From the NCBI GenBank assembly GCA_963662155.1, contig OY759267.1, positions 38,736,278-38,800,277 on the forward strand: a stretch of DNA of 64,000 bases. The letters are read 5' to 3'. The position numbers were made by a program, and so were the translations under genes. Of this stretch, positions 35,945 through 46,858 are shown in pieces. The notes under the pieces are model-generated. The model was not told where the DNA came from. It saw only the letters and a list, made by a program, of their open reading frames with translations, and made no database searches. How positions within the stretch are numbered: the first letter of the stretch is position 1; every line of letters starts with the position of its first letter. The stretch is from Lamellibrachia columna (taxonomy: Eukaryota; Annelida; Polychaeta; Sabellida; Siboglinidae).

Positions 35945-36265
35945 GCCATCATTATCATCATCATGTAGTGCCATCTCCTCTCGGAAGCACGGATTGCCAC
36001 TCCTGTCTGCGTGGTGCCATTCTGAGGAAATGTTCATAGTTCATGTTCCCCAACCATTCCTTGTGTATCCATCCATATGGCTCTTGATCATCCACTTCCC
36101 CTTTAGCGTCCATAATTTTCTCCAATAGGTCCCGTTGTACTTCTTCTTGTCTGATGATGTGACCATAAAAAGTAAGTTTGTGTTTCTGCATTTCATTGAA
36201 TAGTTGCTTTTTATTCAGTACTCAGTACAGCCTGTGCGCTTTTAAAAACGGACAAAGACATTAAA
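35945..36265 (-). pseudogene. LINE 3'-end fragment (RTE-like C-terminus)
   Basis: Minus strand: HKLTFYGHIIRQEEVQRDLL, then EWLGNMNYEHFLRMAPRRQE and WQSVL, the C-terminal end of RTE-like LINE proteins, followed by an ATGATGATAATGATGG tail at 35948. The part upstream of the frame matches 15105-15180 and 20955-21030, so three copies of one family are present. This is the best preserved of the three. Confidence 0.7.
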
Positions 36266-36536
36266 GAAGACGTCAACTTATTTATTCAATACTTGACACA
36301 TCAACAGAAAACCCGTATCCAAATTTACAGATATCATTTCGGTGGCGTCAAATGTGTTCTTTACATCTTAGTTTATTTAACACAGTAAGTTTTAGATCGT
36401 GTGTCAGCGATGGTAGCGAATTAATGGACAATTAAAAAAAATTTATAACAAGTAAATTTCGGTTTTACTAAAAGGAACAGATATCGTGCATTAGGAGTGA
36501 TTTAAAGTATACAAGTACCAAAACGTTTATTCTCTG
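36266..36536. other. Non-coding spacer
   Basis: Short AT-rich stretch with nothing recognised between the two LINE fragments. Confidence 0.4.
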
Positions 36537-37990
36537 ATTTAACAAGATTTGCCATCCAAACCAAAGGCCCAGATGGCAAGTGGACAAGGAAGCCATTGGC
36601 TTATCGAGAGTCCAACAATGTTCATCTACTTATAATCCGCCCTCCTGAGATATGTGTCAACCTTGTTTTTAAACATATTCACGCTGCTAGCAGTTACACA
36701 CTCTGTAGACAGTTTGTTCCATTCATTTATTGTCCTCTGTGAGAACGAGTGCTTCCTGATGTCCAATCTACATTGATCCTTTACTAATTTTACCTCATGT
36801 CCTCTAGTTGTGCTATCCTTCTTGAGTGAGAAAAACATATTTATATCAATATTTTCATACCCATTCAATATCTTAAAAACTTCAATATGATCTCCTCTTA
36901 ATCTCCTTGTCTCTAGAGTTGTTAAACCACATTCTTTCAGGCGTTCTTCATAACTAAGGTCTCTAAGTTCTGGAATCATTTTAGTTGCTCTCCTTTGTAT
37001 GCGTTCAAGCGTATCTATATCTTTCTTACGATATGGTCTCCATGCTTGTATACAGTATTCTAAATGAGGTCTAACTATTGCTTTATAAAGAGGTATAATT
37101 AACTTTTTCCCCTTGTATGTTATGTTTCTTCTAATCAATCCAAGAATTGGATTACCCTTTGAAGCTGCAATACCACACTGCTCTGAAACTTTCATATCAG
37201 CGCTTATTGTAACTCCTAAGTCCTTTTCTTTTACAGTAGTACCCAGAACAGTATCTCCCATTTTATAGTTTACATTCAAGTTCCTATGTCCTGTATGTAG
37301 GCATTTACATTTCCCAAAATTGAACAACATCTGCCATTTCTCAGACCATTTCACTAATCTGTCTAGATCGTTTTGTAAATGTTGTTTATCACCATCAGTA
37401 TTAACCTTTCTAAACAGTTTTGTGTCATCCGCAAATTTCAGTACGTTACTTGTTATACTGTCGTCCAAGTCATTGATATAAATTAAGAATAATATAGGTC
37501 CTAATACTGATCCTTGAGGTACCCCACTCAAAACCGATTTCCAATTTGAAACTTCTCCATCTACTACAACTCGTTGTCTTCTGTCAGTCAGCCATTGTTC
37601 TATCCAGTCAGTTATGCTGTCCCCGATACCATGGGCTTTTAATTTAAGCAGTAATCTTTGATGTGGCACTTTGTCAAAAGCTTTCTGAAAATCTAAGTAG
37701 ATAATATCTACTGGCGATCCCACGTCTATCCACTTAGTGATTTCTTCCAAAAAACATAACATATTTGTTAAGCATGACCTCGCTTTAAGGAATCCATGTT
37801 GAGATGAATTGAATAATTTATGCTTAACGAGGAATTCCACCATATGGTCTTTAATTAACCTTTCTAATAATTTACAAATCACTGACGTTAAACTCACTGG
37901 TCTGTAATTCTCTGACTTATTTCTCGAACCCTTTTTAAATAATGGTATGATGTTTGCTTCTTTCCATTCAAACGGAACAACTCCCTCTTT
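36537..37990 (-). pseudogene. CR1-like LINE, best preserved copy (reverse transcriptase to 3' end)
   Basis: A 423-codon open frame (36626-37897), with the upstream frame visible to 37990, encodes the reverse transcriptase: GVVPFEWKEANIIPLFKKGS, NYRPVSLTSVICKLLERLI, QHGFLKARSCLTNML, DIIYLDFQKAFDKVPHQRL (motif A), SGVPQGSVLGPILFLIYIND (motif B), [10 protein letters not shown] (motif C) and the CR1-type thumb RPHLEYCIQAWRPYRKKDID with IQRRATKMIPELRDLSYEER. It ends with SFSQRTINEWNKLS and KVDTYLRRADYK-stop. The thumb strongly resembles vertebrate CR1. The 3' end carries the CCAATGGCTTCC block and a TTAAATC tail. The copy is 5'-truncated at an A-rich stretch near 37990, so it lacks endonuclease and ORF1. 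The palm is intact, implying recent insertion. Confidence 0.88.
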
Positions 37991-39842
37991 TTTTTTGTTA
38001 ATATATCTAAGTAAAGTACGATAGCTATCAGTGTTCGTCTATTAGTGTCCGTCTTCTTTTCAGGTCAGTGTTCGACTCTGTGCAAGCAGACCACCGAGCG
38101 TCAGTAAGCTTACTTTGACTTGCTCCTAAAACAATATACAGTTTTCCAAAGTCAGACAACAAAACAATATTATTTGTAATGCAACAAATCACTGGTGTAC
38201 GTTTGGAGACAATGCACTTGTTTTTTAATCATTGTATGTTGAGAATACTATTTTTGAAAAGTTACATTTCTCATTCATTATTCATATTAAAGTACGTACA
38301 TTAAAAGTCCATTGCATAAGTTATGTCACACTGTATTTCAAATGCAATTTTTCGAAAATGTTGATATCGTAACATAACTTCGTCTGATACCAGAAGAGGT
38401 GATCTTAATGACTAACACAATTACTGAAGGAGAACATATTTATTTTGCCTGACCATGGACTGGGCAGGGGACATTAAATTAATAATAACGACTACAGAAT
38501 TTAAATTAATAGTGAGCGGACATGCACTGTTCCACAGTCTGATAATTGTTTTGTTAAACTGACATTCAGGGTGTCTAACCCAAGAAACATCCAGCGTAGA
38601 CAATGCATCAACATTTATAGTTGGATGGCAGCTTTCCATTCTTACCTTTCAAGCCACTGTTTCCTCTGCAGTGTTTTCCCGTTATTCTGGAATTAAGCGT
38701 CAAACTACTATTAGGATCATATATGAGACAGCATTTCAATAGGTATATTACATTACATGCTTTTAATTAGGGTCAATATTAAACATTTGTGAGTATTTGC
38801 ACAGAAGCCGGATCGTGCGTATACTCTGTTTATAAGAAAGTAGAGAATGCATTGGATACGACAATATTGCTGTTTATTTGATAGTACAGCGAGTAGGGAT
38901 AGTGAAACTTCGATACCATCGAAATGTTCCGTTTGTAGCTATCCATAAAGTACGTCACGTATTTTTTAGTTTTGCTAGACCCCCCCCACCTCCTTGTCAC
39001 GCTTCGTACCACTGGCCTGTACACCCCCCTAAAACTACGCTCATCTTGATAATATATAGTGTAGCATAGAGTATGGCATTATATAGTATACATTGATGGA
39101 ATTACTTCATTCATTCGAGGAACATTATTATATGCATTCAATTATGACTTACAGCGAGAATATGTTTTGTAACTTTATTGGAAAGAGATTTGCTTACAAC
39201 ATATTTGAAAGGATTGTATATGTATGGCTTAATACTTGCAGTGTGTGGTGTTCCGTCCTATATTCAACCGCCAAATTAACAAAACCGGGAAACCGCGTAC
39301 ATTATATTTATGCAACAACTTGTTCTGTATGTAGAGTTTTATCCTAAAGTACTAGGCATCACGTTTATTCACTAGCATTTAAATATTTACACTCTATTTT
39401 TATGCATCACTAGTCTTGGCTTCCTTTCAATTCAAGTTGGCAATATAAATGACCCTCCACTTGTAATACTCCCCCGCCTTTCTTACACGTCTCGTAACGC
39501 AGTCTTCCCATCTTAAATGTGCCATTGTCTGAATTGATAACGGGATGATACTCCGTGTGTTGTTATCATTATCCCCTAATGACAGGACTTCCCGTCAATC
39601 ACATCATATCACCAATGCTTGCTATATTAAATCATAAACGTATAATTTCGGTGGTAGACTGACATATGTAATGAGGACTAAGTTGAATGCTTTGTTAATT
39701 TTAATCATGGTATGTAAAAGGTGTATTTTTTAAATAATAATATGCAAGCACATAATTTAGGGCCATAATATTGTAATAACAGCTAAAGATGAAAGATGTC
39801 TACAAATACTACAAATTCATTGGTTATGTCCACACAAATCTC
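37991..39842. other. Non-coding, little recognised
   Basis: No exon is supported over this 1.85 kb. On the minus strand 38421-38639 contains a TIIRLWNSACPL stretch resembling the RTIRLWNSLP end of LINE proteins, probably an old fragment. A C-rich run is at 38980-38990. Confidence 0.45.
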
Positions 39843-40161
39843 CTAGACTATTCTGTACACAAATAAGTTCATTTGTTTTCCTAATGATATGTAAGAGGCG
39901 TAACCACTACAGTGTGACGTACGTTTGTCTCCATAGACCTCCACTTCGCACAGTTGGAAATTAATGATCGACCCTTGTCTGAGAACAAACACGAAGCGGC
40001 CGGAGACGTCACATCGGAATGTCATCGTCGTCGACCTTGGTATCGGCTCGGCTCGACCCGAGAGGCGCATATGACGTAGTTGGAAGTAGACAACTAACTC
40101 GGAGACGTGGTCTCGGGGTCAACGTTAGTGGCAGCCACGATGAAGTTGGACAGTGATTCAA
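39843..40161 (-). pseudogene. F-type lectin copy 2, second lectin exon (broken)
   Basis: The exon after acceptor TTTGTAG begins SLSNFIVAATNVDPETTSPS, matching the second half of an F-type lectin domain. It then meets a TAG where the other copies have CAG (Gln), and shortly afterwards a 5-bp insertion (GGCTC repeated) shifts the frame. Beyond the shift the original frame resumes with TMTFRCDVSGRFVFVLRQ and NFQLCEVEVYGDKRTSH, running on to a stop at 39843. Both lesions inactivate it, although its partner exon at 40727-40942 is intact. Confidence 0.82.
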
Positions 40162-40726
40162 CTACAAACATAAATATTGTTCTTTGTCAGTATTTCAACA
40201 AATAACGTTCCACCAACTGGACGACTAACGAATCACACACTACTTTGTACGTTAACAATCGGAGATAGGTCGAGTCTGAATGAAAATCGGAATGATGTAC
40301 ACATTTCCTTCAGGCGGGATCCAATGTGCCCGGGCGATTTTGATATTCCGATTTTGACAACCGGGCACATCTTCAAATGAGCACCAAACAAAAAGTAACA
40401 TAGATATTTTAATTACGTTTACCCCTACATGCAGATAGGATAAAAATCTTTTGAATTCACTTTTCTGGAAGTTTTAATAGTACACTGTGGGGATAAAATC
40501 TCTATTTATTGGTCCATAATACCATACACCATTTACAGCACCAAGTAATATGAATAAGTGTACATTAAGTAAATACGCATGTATTATTTAAATTACACAA
40601 AAACCTATTAAAACACATAGTGAAACAAACAAACATCGACTTATACATGTCATTAAATGACACACCACGTTCCATCCACTACTGTCGCATGACCGGAGAC
40701 ATAAAACAGATCTTCTCTTAACTTAC
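40162..40726. other. Intron between lectin exons, copy 2
   Basis: Non-coding sequence nearly identical to the corresponding introns at 42388-42957 and 44313-44882 (for example AACGTTCCACCAACTGGACG and the ACCGGGCACATCTTCAAATG block). The 67-codon frame found in all three copies on the plus strand is conserved only because the units are recent duplicates. Confidence 0.7.
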
Positions 40727-40942
40727 CAAAACTATTACGTTGTGAAATGGCGACTTCCTTTACATTAAAGACGGCCCCCAGATCGACGGCCCACCAAGCT
40801 CTCGGATTCGCTTGCATAACGCTGCAGCTGTGAAAGGCCTCACTGTTTGAGTTTCTGTTGCCATCGACTGCTAAGGACGCACCTCTGCCGCCTCTGATGG
40901 AAGATTGGAATGCTGGTCTGCGGAGTGCTACATTCGATAACT
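40727..40942 (-). CDS. F-type lectin copy 2, first lectin exon
   Basis: A 216-bp exon with clean cag acceptor and G|GTAAGT donor, phases 2 and 1. It encodes [38 protein letters not shown] and AWWAVDLGAVFNVKEVAISQ followed by RNSFG. The frame is intact, but its downstream partner exon (39843-40161) is broken and no leader exon of the 48786 type is seen upstream, so the unit as a whole is probably a pseudogene. Confidence 0.8.
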
Positions 40943-40945
40943 CTG

Positions 40946-41061
40946 GATCACATCAAAGGCATAACAGACGTGTATGGAATGTGCATTGTGAATTCAAAGT
41001 TGCTAGAAGAAAACATCTTCGTTCGCGCGAGCAGGAAGAGAAAGGACACTCGAAGTAACAT
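40946..41061 (-). other. Possible leader reading frame of lectin copy 2
   Basis: From an ATG at 41059-41061 the frame begins MLLRVSFLFLLARTKMFSS and stops directly in front of the first lectin exon acceptor. The hydrophobic start is shared with 1140 and 45216. No donor joining it to the lectin exon is evident. A TATATAAGG box lies only about ten bases upstream of this ATG, so a second ATG 15 codons later may be the first one transcribed. Confidence 0.25.
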
Positions 41062-41067
41062 ACACCG

Positions 41068-41076
41068 CCTTATATA
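41068..41076 (-). promoter_or_regulatory. TATA-like box upstream of lectin copy 2
   Basis: Minus strand GCGCTATATAAGGCGG, a good TATA match in a GC-rich setting, about 125 bp upstream of the first lectin exon. The identical box is present at 45223-45231 and missing from copy 3, where this part is deleted. Confidence 0.4.
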
Positions 41077-41296
41077 GCGCGGCATCCACACCGTATGAGT
41101 GTTCAGAGCGCATTACACTTCACCATCTGACACACCTTTCAATTCACAAAACCAATTCGACTTCTCTGGGAAGCTTTCAGTCTCGTCGCATTTACTGCAT
41201 AAAGACTATTCGATCACATATCCACCAATATCTATACCCAGGTACTCATTTATACAGCTGACTGAACTAGAGCAACGCAGAACAAGATAATGTTCA

Positions 41297-41329
41297 GATA
41301 TATGTATATGTATATATATATATATCATG

Positions 41330-41361
<32 letters not shown>

Positions 41362-41364
41362 ATT

Positions 41365-41418
<54 letters not shown>

Positions 41419-41452
41419 GAGTATATATACAGATATATATATATATATATTC
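41297..41452. repeat. Interrupted (TA)n tract
   Basis: About 155 bp of TA with several CA, GT and AA interruptions. A tract of the same kind sits at the same relative position in lectin unit 3 (43237-43390). Confidence 0.92.
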
Positions 41453-42139
41453 TCTGGTAAAATCAACAAGCTTTTATATATCATAGGCCACTACTAACGA
41501 TGTTAAATGAATATGGGTTACCGATATATTCCAGACAGCCTCTACTATCTGTGTGAGATGTTAGAATATGATGTAAAATTCTTTTGTTAAGTCAGCTCTA
41601 TTGCACATATTCCTGGACGACATTGGTATGTTGATTGTTTGAACTGGTCAAATATCTTGTAATTACCTATTGCAAAGTTATGAATGATGTAGACGAAACG
41701 AAGAGTATGAATATTTATCCCTCTTAATATCCGATTCCACCAGTGCCAGCCCGGCTACAGCGGCGGTGAAGCTAACTTTATCAAACCTTTGACAATTTAG
41801 AAATCAAATATCATGAGAGTTTAAATTAAAATGAAGACATTTCATTCAAATGCTATCTCAGCATTGATGTATGAGTCGGAAAGCTGGACCATTAGAACAT
41901 CAACTTAACTCCTATGAGAATAAATGACTCCATATTGCAAGAAAATCTATATAATTCTTTAAAAACTGTATAAAATTATTTGGAGATCTATAGGAGTCTA
42001 CAGAGTATAGTAGAATGTTGCATAGAAAACTATGGAATACTACAAATTCTCTAGTTATGTCCGCAAAAATCCTCTGGAATAGTCCATCCAAAAATCTACA
42101 GATTTGTTTTGCTTATGGTAGGTAAGAAGCGTAACCACT
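41453..42139. other. Spacer between lectin units 2 and 3
   Basis: Non-coding. The sequence is almost identical to 43392-44064, showing that the spacer was duplicated together with the lectin unit. It contains a TATAGAATTC-type tract at about 41940-42085. Confidence 0.65.
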
Positions 42140-42387
42140 TCAGTGTGACGTACGTTTTTCTCCGTAGACCTCCACTTCGCACAGTTGGAAATTAATGATC
42201 GGCTCTTCTCTAAGAACAAACACGTAGCGGCCGGAGACGTCACATCGGAATGTCATCGTCGTCGACATTGGTATCGGCTCGACCCGAGTGGCGCATACGG
42301 CGTAGTTGGAAGTAGACAACTGACTTGGAGACGTGGTCTCGGGGTCAACGTTAGTGGCAGCCACGATGAAGTTGGACAGTGATTCCA
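42140..42387 (-). CDS. F-type lectin copy 3, second lectin exon
   Basis: An open exon from acceptor TTTGTAG (phase 2) to a TGA at 42140-42142. It encodes ESLSNFIVAATNVDPETT, YAVCATRVEPIP, TMTFRCDVSGRYVFVLREEP and NFQLCEVEVYGEKRTSH: the C-terminal half of the F-type lectin fold with the family's GRYV and LCEVEVYG signatures. The exon is intact, but the first exon of this unit is frameshifted and its upstream leader region is deleted, so the unit should not make a full lectin. Confidence 0.78.
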
Positions 42388-42957
42388 CTACAAACATAAA
42401 TATTGTTCTTTGTCAGTATTTCAACATATAACGTTCCACCAACTGGACGACTAACGAATCACACACTACTTTGTACGTTAACAATCGGAGATAGGTCGAG
42501 TCTTAATGAAAATCGGAATGATGTACACATTTCCTTCAGGCGGGATCCAATGTGCCCGGGCGATTTTGATATTCCGATTTTGACAACCGGGCACATCTTC
42601 AAATGAGCACCAAACAAAAAGTAACATAGATATTTTAATTACGTTTATCCCTACATGCAGATAGGATAAAAAATCTTTTGGATTCACTTTTCTAGAAGTT
42701 TTAATAATACACTGTGGGGATAAAATCTCTATTTATTGATCCATAATACCATACACCATTTACAGCACCAAGTAATATGAATAAGTGTACCTACTCTAAA
42801 TACGCATGTATTATTTAAATTACACAAAAACCTATTAAAACACATAGTGAAACAAACAAACAAACATCGACTTATACATGTCATTAAATGACACACCACG
42901 TTACATCCACTACTGTCGCATGACCGGAGACATAAAACAGACCTTCTCTTAACTTAC

Positions 42958-43172
42958 CAAAACTATTACGTTGTGAAATGGCGACTTCCTTTACATTAAA
43001 GACGGCCCCAGGTCGACGGCCCACCAAGCTCTCGGATTCGCTTGCATAACGCTGCAGCTGTGAAAGGCCTCACTGTTTGAGTTTCTGTTGCCGTCGACTG
43101 CTAAGGACGCACCTCTGCCGCCTCTGATCGAAGATTGGAATGCTGGTCTGCGGAGTGCTACATTCGATAACT
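42958..43172 (-). pseudogene. F-type lectin copy 3, first lectin exon (1-bp deletion)
   Basis: The same exon as 40727-40942 but 215 bp long: in VDLGAVF the run of five C on the plus strand is four (GGCCCCAGG for GGCCCCCAG), which shifts the frame and reaches a TAA four codons on. The splice sites are still intact. The identical deletion in copy 4 shows the two units descend from one already-broken ancestor. Confidence 0.85.
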
Positions 43173-43236
43173 CTGAATCACTTCAAAGGCACTTCACCGT
43201 CTGACACACCTTTCAATTCACAAAACCAATTCGACT
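43173..43236. other. Deletion scar upstream of lectin copy 3
   Basis: Compared with copies 2 and 4, about 120 bp are missing after AATCACTTCAAAGGC: the sequence jumps straight to ACTTCACC and loses the leader frame and the TATA-like box. Confidence 0.6.
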
Positions 43237-43238
43237 TA

Positions 43239-43302
<64 letters not shown>

Positions 43303-43345
43303 ATGTATATATATACATATATATATATATAAATATATATATATA

Positions 43346-43381
<36 letters not shown>

Positions 43382-43390
43382 TATACACAT
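43237..43390. repeat. Interrupted (TA)n and (CATA)n tract
   Basis: TA repeats followed by a CATA run at 43347-43372, in the same relative place as the tract in unit 2. Confidence 0.92.
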
Positions 43391-44064
43391 TCTCTGGTAA
43401 AGTCAACAAGCTTTCATATATCATAGGCCACTACTAACGATGTTAAATGGATATGGGTTACCGATATATTCCAGACAGCCAATACTATCTATCTGTGTGA
43501 GATATTAGAATATGATGTAAAATTCTTTTGTTAAGTCAGCTCTATTGCACAGATTCCTGGACGACATTGGTTTGTTGACTGTTTGATCTGGTCAAATATC
43601 TTGTAATTACCTACTGCAAAGTTATGAATGATGTAGACGAAACAAAGAGTATGAATATTCATCCCTCTTAATATCCGATTCCACCAGTGCCAGCCCGGAT
43701 ACAGCGGCGGTGAAGCTAACTTTATCAAACCTTTGACAATTTAGAAATCAAATATCATGAGAGTGTAAATTAAAATAAAGACATTTCATTCAAATGCTAT
43801 CTCAGCATTGATGTATGAGTCGGAAAGCTGGTCCATTAGAAAATCAACTTAACTCCTATGTTGAAGAAAATCTATATAATTCTTTAAAAACTCTATAAAA
43901 TTATTTGGAGATCTATAGGAGTCTACAGAGTATAGTAGAATGTTGCATAGAAAACTATGGAATACTACAAATTCTCTAGTTATGTTCGCAAAAATCCTCT
44001 GGAATAGTCCATCCAAAAATCTACAGATTTGTTTTGCTAATGGTAGGTAAGAAGCGTAACCACT
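43391..44064. other. Spacer between lectin units 3 and 4
   Basis: Nearly identical to 41453-42139. It differs by small indels such as the loss of about 18 bases near 43860. It contains a TATAGAATTC-type tract. Confidence 0.65.
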
Positions 44065-44312
44065 TCAGTGTGACGTACGTTTTTCTCCGTAGACCTCCAC
44101 TTCGCACAGTTGGAAATTAATGATCGGCTCTTGTCTAAGAACAAACACGTAGCGGCCGGAGACGTCACATCGGAATGTCATCGTCGTCGACATTGGTATC
44201 GGCTCGACCCGAGTGGCGCATACGGCGTAGTTGGAAGTAGACAACTGACTCGGAGACGTGGTCTCGGGGTCAACGTTAGTGGCAGCCACGATGAAGTTGG
44301 ACAGTGATTCCA
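44065..44312 (-). CDS. F-type lectin copy 4, second lectin exon
   Basis: As in copy 3, differing by one or two residues (VFVLRQEP for VFVLREEP). Acceptor, frame and TGA stop are intact. Its partner first exon carries the 1-bp deletion, so the unit is probably non-functional. Confidence 0.78.
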
Positions 44313-44882
44313 CTACAAACATAAATATTGTTCTTTGTCAGTATTTCAACATATAACGTTCCACCAACTGGACGACTAACGAATCACACACTACTTTGTA
44401 CGTTAACAATCGGAGATAGGTCGAGTCTTAATGAAAATCGGAATGATGTACACATTTCCTTCAGGCGGGATCCAATGTGCCCGGGCGATTTTGATATTCC
44501 GATTTTGACAACCGGGCACATCTTCAAATGAGCACCAAACAAAAAGTAACATAGATATTTTAATTAAGTTTATCCCTACATGCAGATAGGATAAAAAATC
44601 TTTTGGATTCACTTTTCTAGAAGTTTTAATAATACACTGTGGGGATAAAATCTCTATTTATTGATCCATAATACCATACACCATTTACAGCACCAAGTAA
44701 TATGAATAAGTGTACCTACTCTAAATACGCATGTATTATTTAAATTACACAAAAACCTATTAAAACACATAGTGAAACAAACAAACAAACATCGACTTAT
44801 ACATGTCATTAAATGACACACCACGTTACATCCACTACTGTCGCATGACCGGAGACATAAAACAGACCTTCTCTTAACTTAC

Positions 44883-45097
44883 CAAAACTATTACGTTGTG
44901 AAATGGCGACTTCCTTTACATTAAAGACGGCCCCAGGTCGACGGCCCACCAAGCTCTGGGATTCGCTTGCATAACGCTGCAGCTGTGAAAGGCCTCACTG
45001 TTTGAGTTTCTGTTGCCGTCGACTGCTAAGGACGCACCTCTGCCGCCTCTGATCGAAGATTGGAATGCTGGTCTGCGGAGTGCTACATTCGATAACT
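44883..45097 (-). pseudogene. F-type lectin copy 4, first lectin exon (same 1-bp deletion)
   Basis: 215 bp, with GGCCCCAGG exactly as in copy 3 and the same premature TAA. One further substitution changes the plus-strand CTCGG of the other copies to CTGGG near 44956. Splice sites are kept. Confidence 0.85.
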
Positions 45098-45102
45098 CTG
45101 AA

Positions 45103-45216
45103 TCACTTCAAAGGCATAACAGACGTGTATGGAATGTGCATTGTGAATTCAAAGTTGCTAGAAGAAAACATCTTCGTTCGCGCGAGCAGGAAGAGAAAGG
45201 ACACTCGAAGTAACAT
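45103..45216 (-). other. Possible leader reading frame of lectin copy 4
   Basis: An ATG at 45214-45216 opens a 37-codon frame, MLLRVSFLFLLARTKMFSS..., ending in a TGA just before the first lectin exon. It is the same as in copy 2, with a TATATAAGG box at 45223-45231. Its role is uncertain for the same reasons. Confidence 0.25.
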
Positions 45217-45222
45217 ACACCG

Positions 45223-45231
45223 CCTTATATA
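45223..45231 (-). promoter_or_regulatory. TATA-like box upstream of lectin copy 4
   Basis: Identical to the box at 41068-41076 with identical GC-rich surroundings (GCGCTATATAAGGCGG). Confidence 0.4.
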
Positions 45232-45299
45232 GCGCGGCTTCCACACCGTATGAGTGTTCAGAGCGCAGTACACTTCAACACTCGACACACCTGTTCATT

Positions 45300-45564
45300 G
45301 AAAAAAAAAACAATTCGACTTCTCTGGGAAGATTTCAGCCTCGTCGCAATTACTTCGTAAAGGCTATTCGAGTAAAGGCATAAACAATGTCCACGCATTG
45401 TGCATCGTGAAGTCAAGGTTGTTAGAAGAATTAATACACGAAATCAAATGTAGGAAATAAAGTCATAGGATGAAAGTTTTAATTTTGCATAGATTTATAT
45501 AGAAACTGGTTGTTTGAAGAAATTACCTTTTTCCATGCAAAAATGTACCACTCTAATAAGTAAA
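45300..45564. other. Non-coding spacer
   Basis: An A-run at 45300 and sequence resembling the flank of copy 2, then unrecognised sequence leading into the CATA array. Confidence 0.4.
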
Positions 45565-45736
45565 TGCATACATACATACATAGATACATACATACATGCA
45601 TAGATACATACATGCATAGATACATACATACATACATACATAGAAACATGCATACATGCATGCATACATACATAGATACATACATGCATAGATACATACA
45701 TACATACATAGAAACATGCATACATGCATGCATGCA

Positions 45737-45771
<35 letters not shown>

Positions 45772-45853
45772 GTACATACATTCATTCAAACACATACATA
45801 CATACATTCATACATACATACATACATACATACATACATACATACATACATAC
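45565..45853. repeat. (CATA)n microsatellite with CATG and GATA variants
   Basis: About 290 bp of tetranucleotide repeat with larger internal duplications (the block CATAGATACATACATGCATA recurs). Several long open frames ([16 protein letters not shown]) are artefacts. Confidence 0.95.
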
Positions 45854-45855
45854 AC

Positions 45856-46075
45856 ATTCCTGGTGATCCTGTAATAGATGTTGCAAAAGATCCTGTTATA
45901 TACGAAAGCTGCACAGACTATGTTGCAAAGCAGACATTAGAGCAGCATACTGAAGATGAAAATGGAAAAGATTGGGCAACGATTATATTACTGCAGAATT
46001 ATTGAAATATATATTAATATTAATGTGTTTTTAAGATAGTTAGCGGAGGCATATCAGGATGGAATAGTCGTGGCG
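45856..46075 (+). repeat. Dispersed repeat, copy a (possible LINE fragment)
   Basis: The stretch with GAAGATGAAAATGGAAAAG, GCAGAATTATTGAAATATAT and TAGTTAGCGGAGGCAT recurs at 47745-47930. The peptide read on the plus strand (around AELLKY) faintly recalls the LINE palm entry GxxNITAELLK, but the match is too short to be sure. Confidence 0.5.
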
Positions 46076-46204
46076 TTGTTTTTCTTATATCCCAAATATT
46101 TCCTTAGATAATATCCTCTCAGGAAAGCACTGAACTGAAGTATCTATTTAGATAGAATCTATGATCCATAGAACATCAACTTAACTCCTTTGATACTAAA
46201 TGCC

Positions 46205-46565
46205 CCCCACAGCAAAACACTCTTTACAATTCTATAAACATTCCATAGAATATTATAGAATTATAGTTAGCATAGTAGAATTTTGCATAGATAAATATGG
46301 AATAATACAGTTTCTATACAAATAGTTTACATCTAAGTCAATTTTCTACAGATGTGTACATAATTTTATATCATTTTACAGAGTTTACTAGAATATTGTG
46401 TAGAAAACTATGTAATACTACACATTCTATAGCTATGTTCGAACAATTTCCCTAAAATATTCTGTAAGAAATTATATAGAATATACTATAAAAATTCAAT
46501 AGAATATTTTCTGAATTCTACACAGTTGTGTCCGCCAAAATCCTATAGAACATTCTATAGAAAAA
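46205..46565. repeat. Degenerate TATAGAATTCTA-type repeat tract
   Basis: About 360 bp of imperfect TTCTATAGAA and ATATTCTA units just downstream of the last lectin gene. Its upstream end overlaps the tail of the second lectin exon. Confidence 0.7.
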
Positions 46566-46858
46566 TATATATATTTGTTTTGCTAAGGGTTGGTAAGAAG
46601 CGTAACCACTTCGGTGTAACGTACGTCTTTTTGCAAAGACCTCCACTTCGCACAATTGGAAATTAATGTTCGACCCTTGTCTGAGAACAAACACGTAGCG
46701 GCCGGAGACGTCACATCGGAATGTCATCGTCGTTGACTTCGGTATCGGCTCTACCCGAGTGGCGCATACGGTGTAGTTGGAAGGAGACAATTGACTCGGA
46801 GATGTGTCACTGGGATTGACGTTAGTGACAGCCACGATGAAGTTGGACAGGGATTGCA
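46518..46858 (-). CDS. F-type lectin copy 5, second lectin exon
   Basis: An open exon from acceptor TTTGTAG (phase 2). It encodes QSLSNFIVAVTNVNPSDT, YTVCATRVEPIPKSTTMTFR, CDVSGRYVFVLRQGS and NFQLCEVEVFAKRRTLHRSG, then a tail of about 25 hydrophobic and basic residues to a stop at 46518. The tail is longer than in copies 3 and 4, which stop right after the lectin fold, and runs into a TATAGAATTC-type tract. It is the only unit in which leader, first and second exons are all open and in matching phase, so it is the best candidate for an expressed lectin. Confidence 0.8.

Noticed and set aside
40630..40726. Extension of the first lectin exon into LREDLFYVSGH-type sequence
   Set aside because: The exon has a G|GTAAGT donor, and the phase-2 second exon aligns exactly with the family after NSYG, so the readable extension is intron conserved through recent duplication.
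45479..45866. MYVCMYVC and IHTYIHTY frames
   Set aside because: Translations of the CATA tetranucleotide array on both strands.
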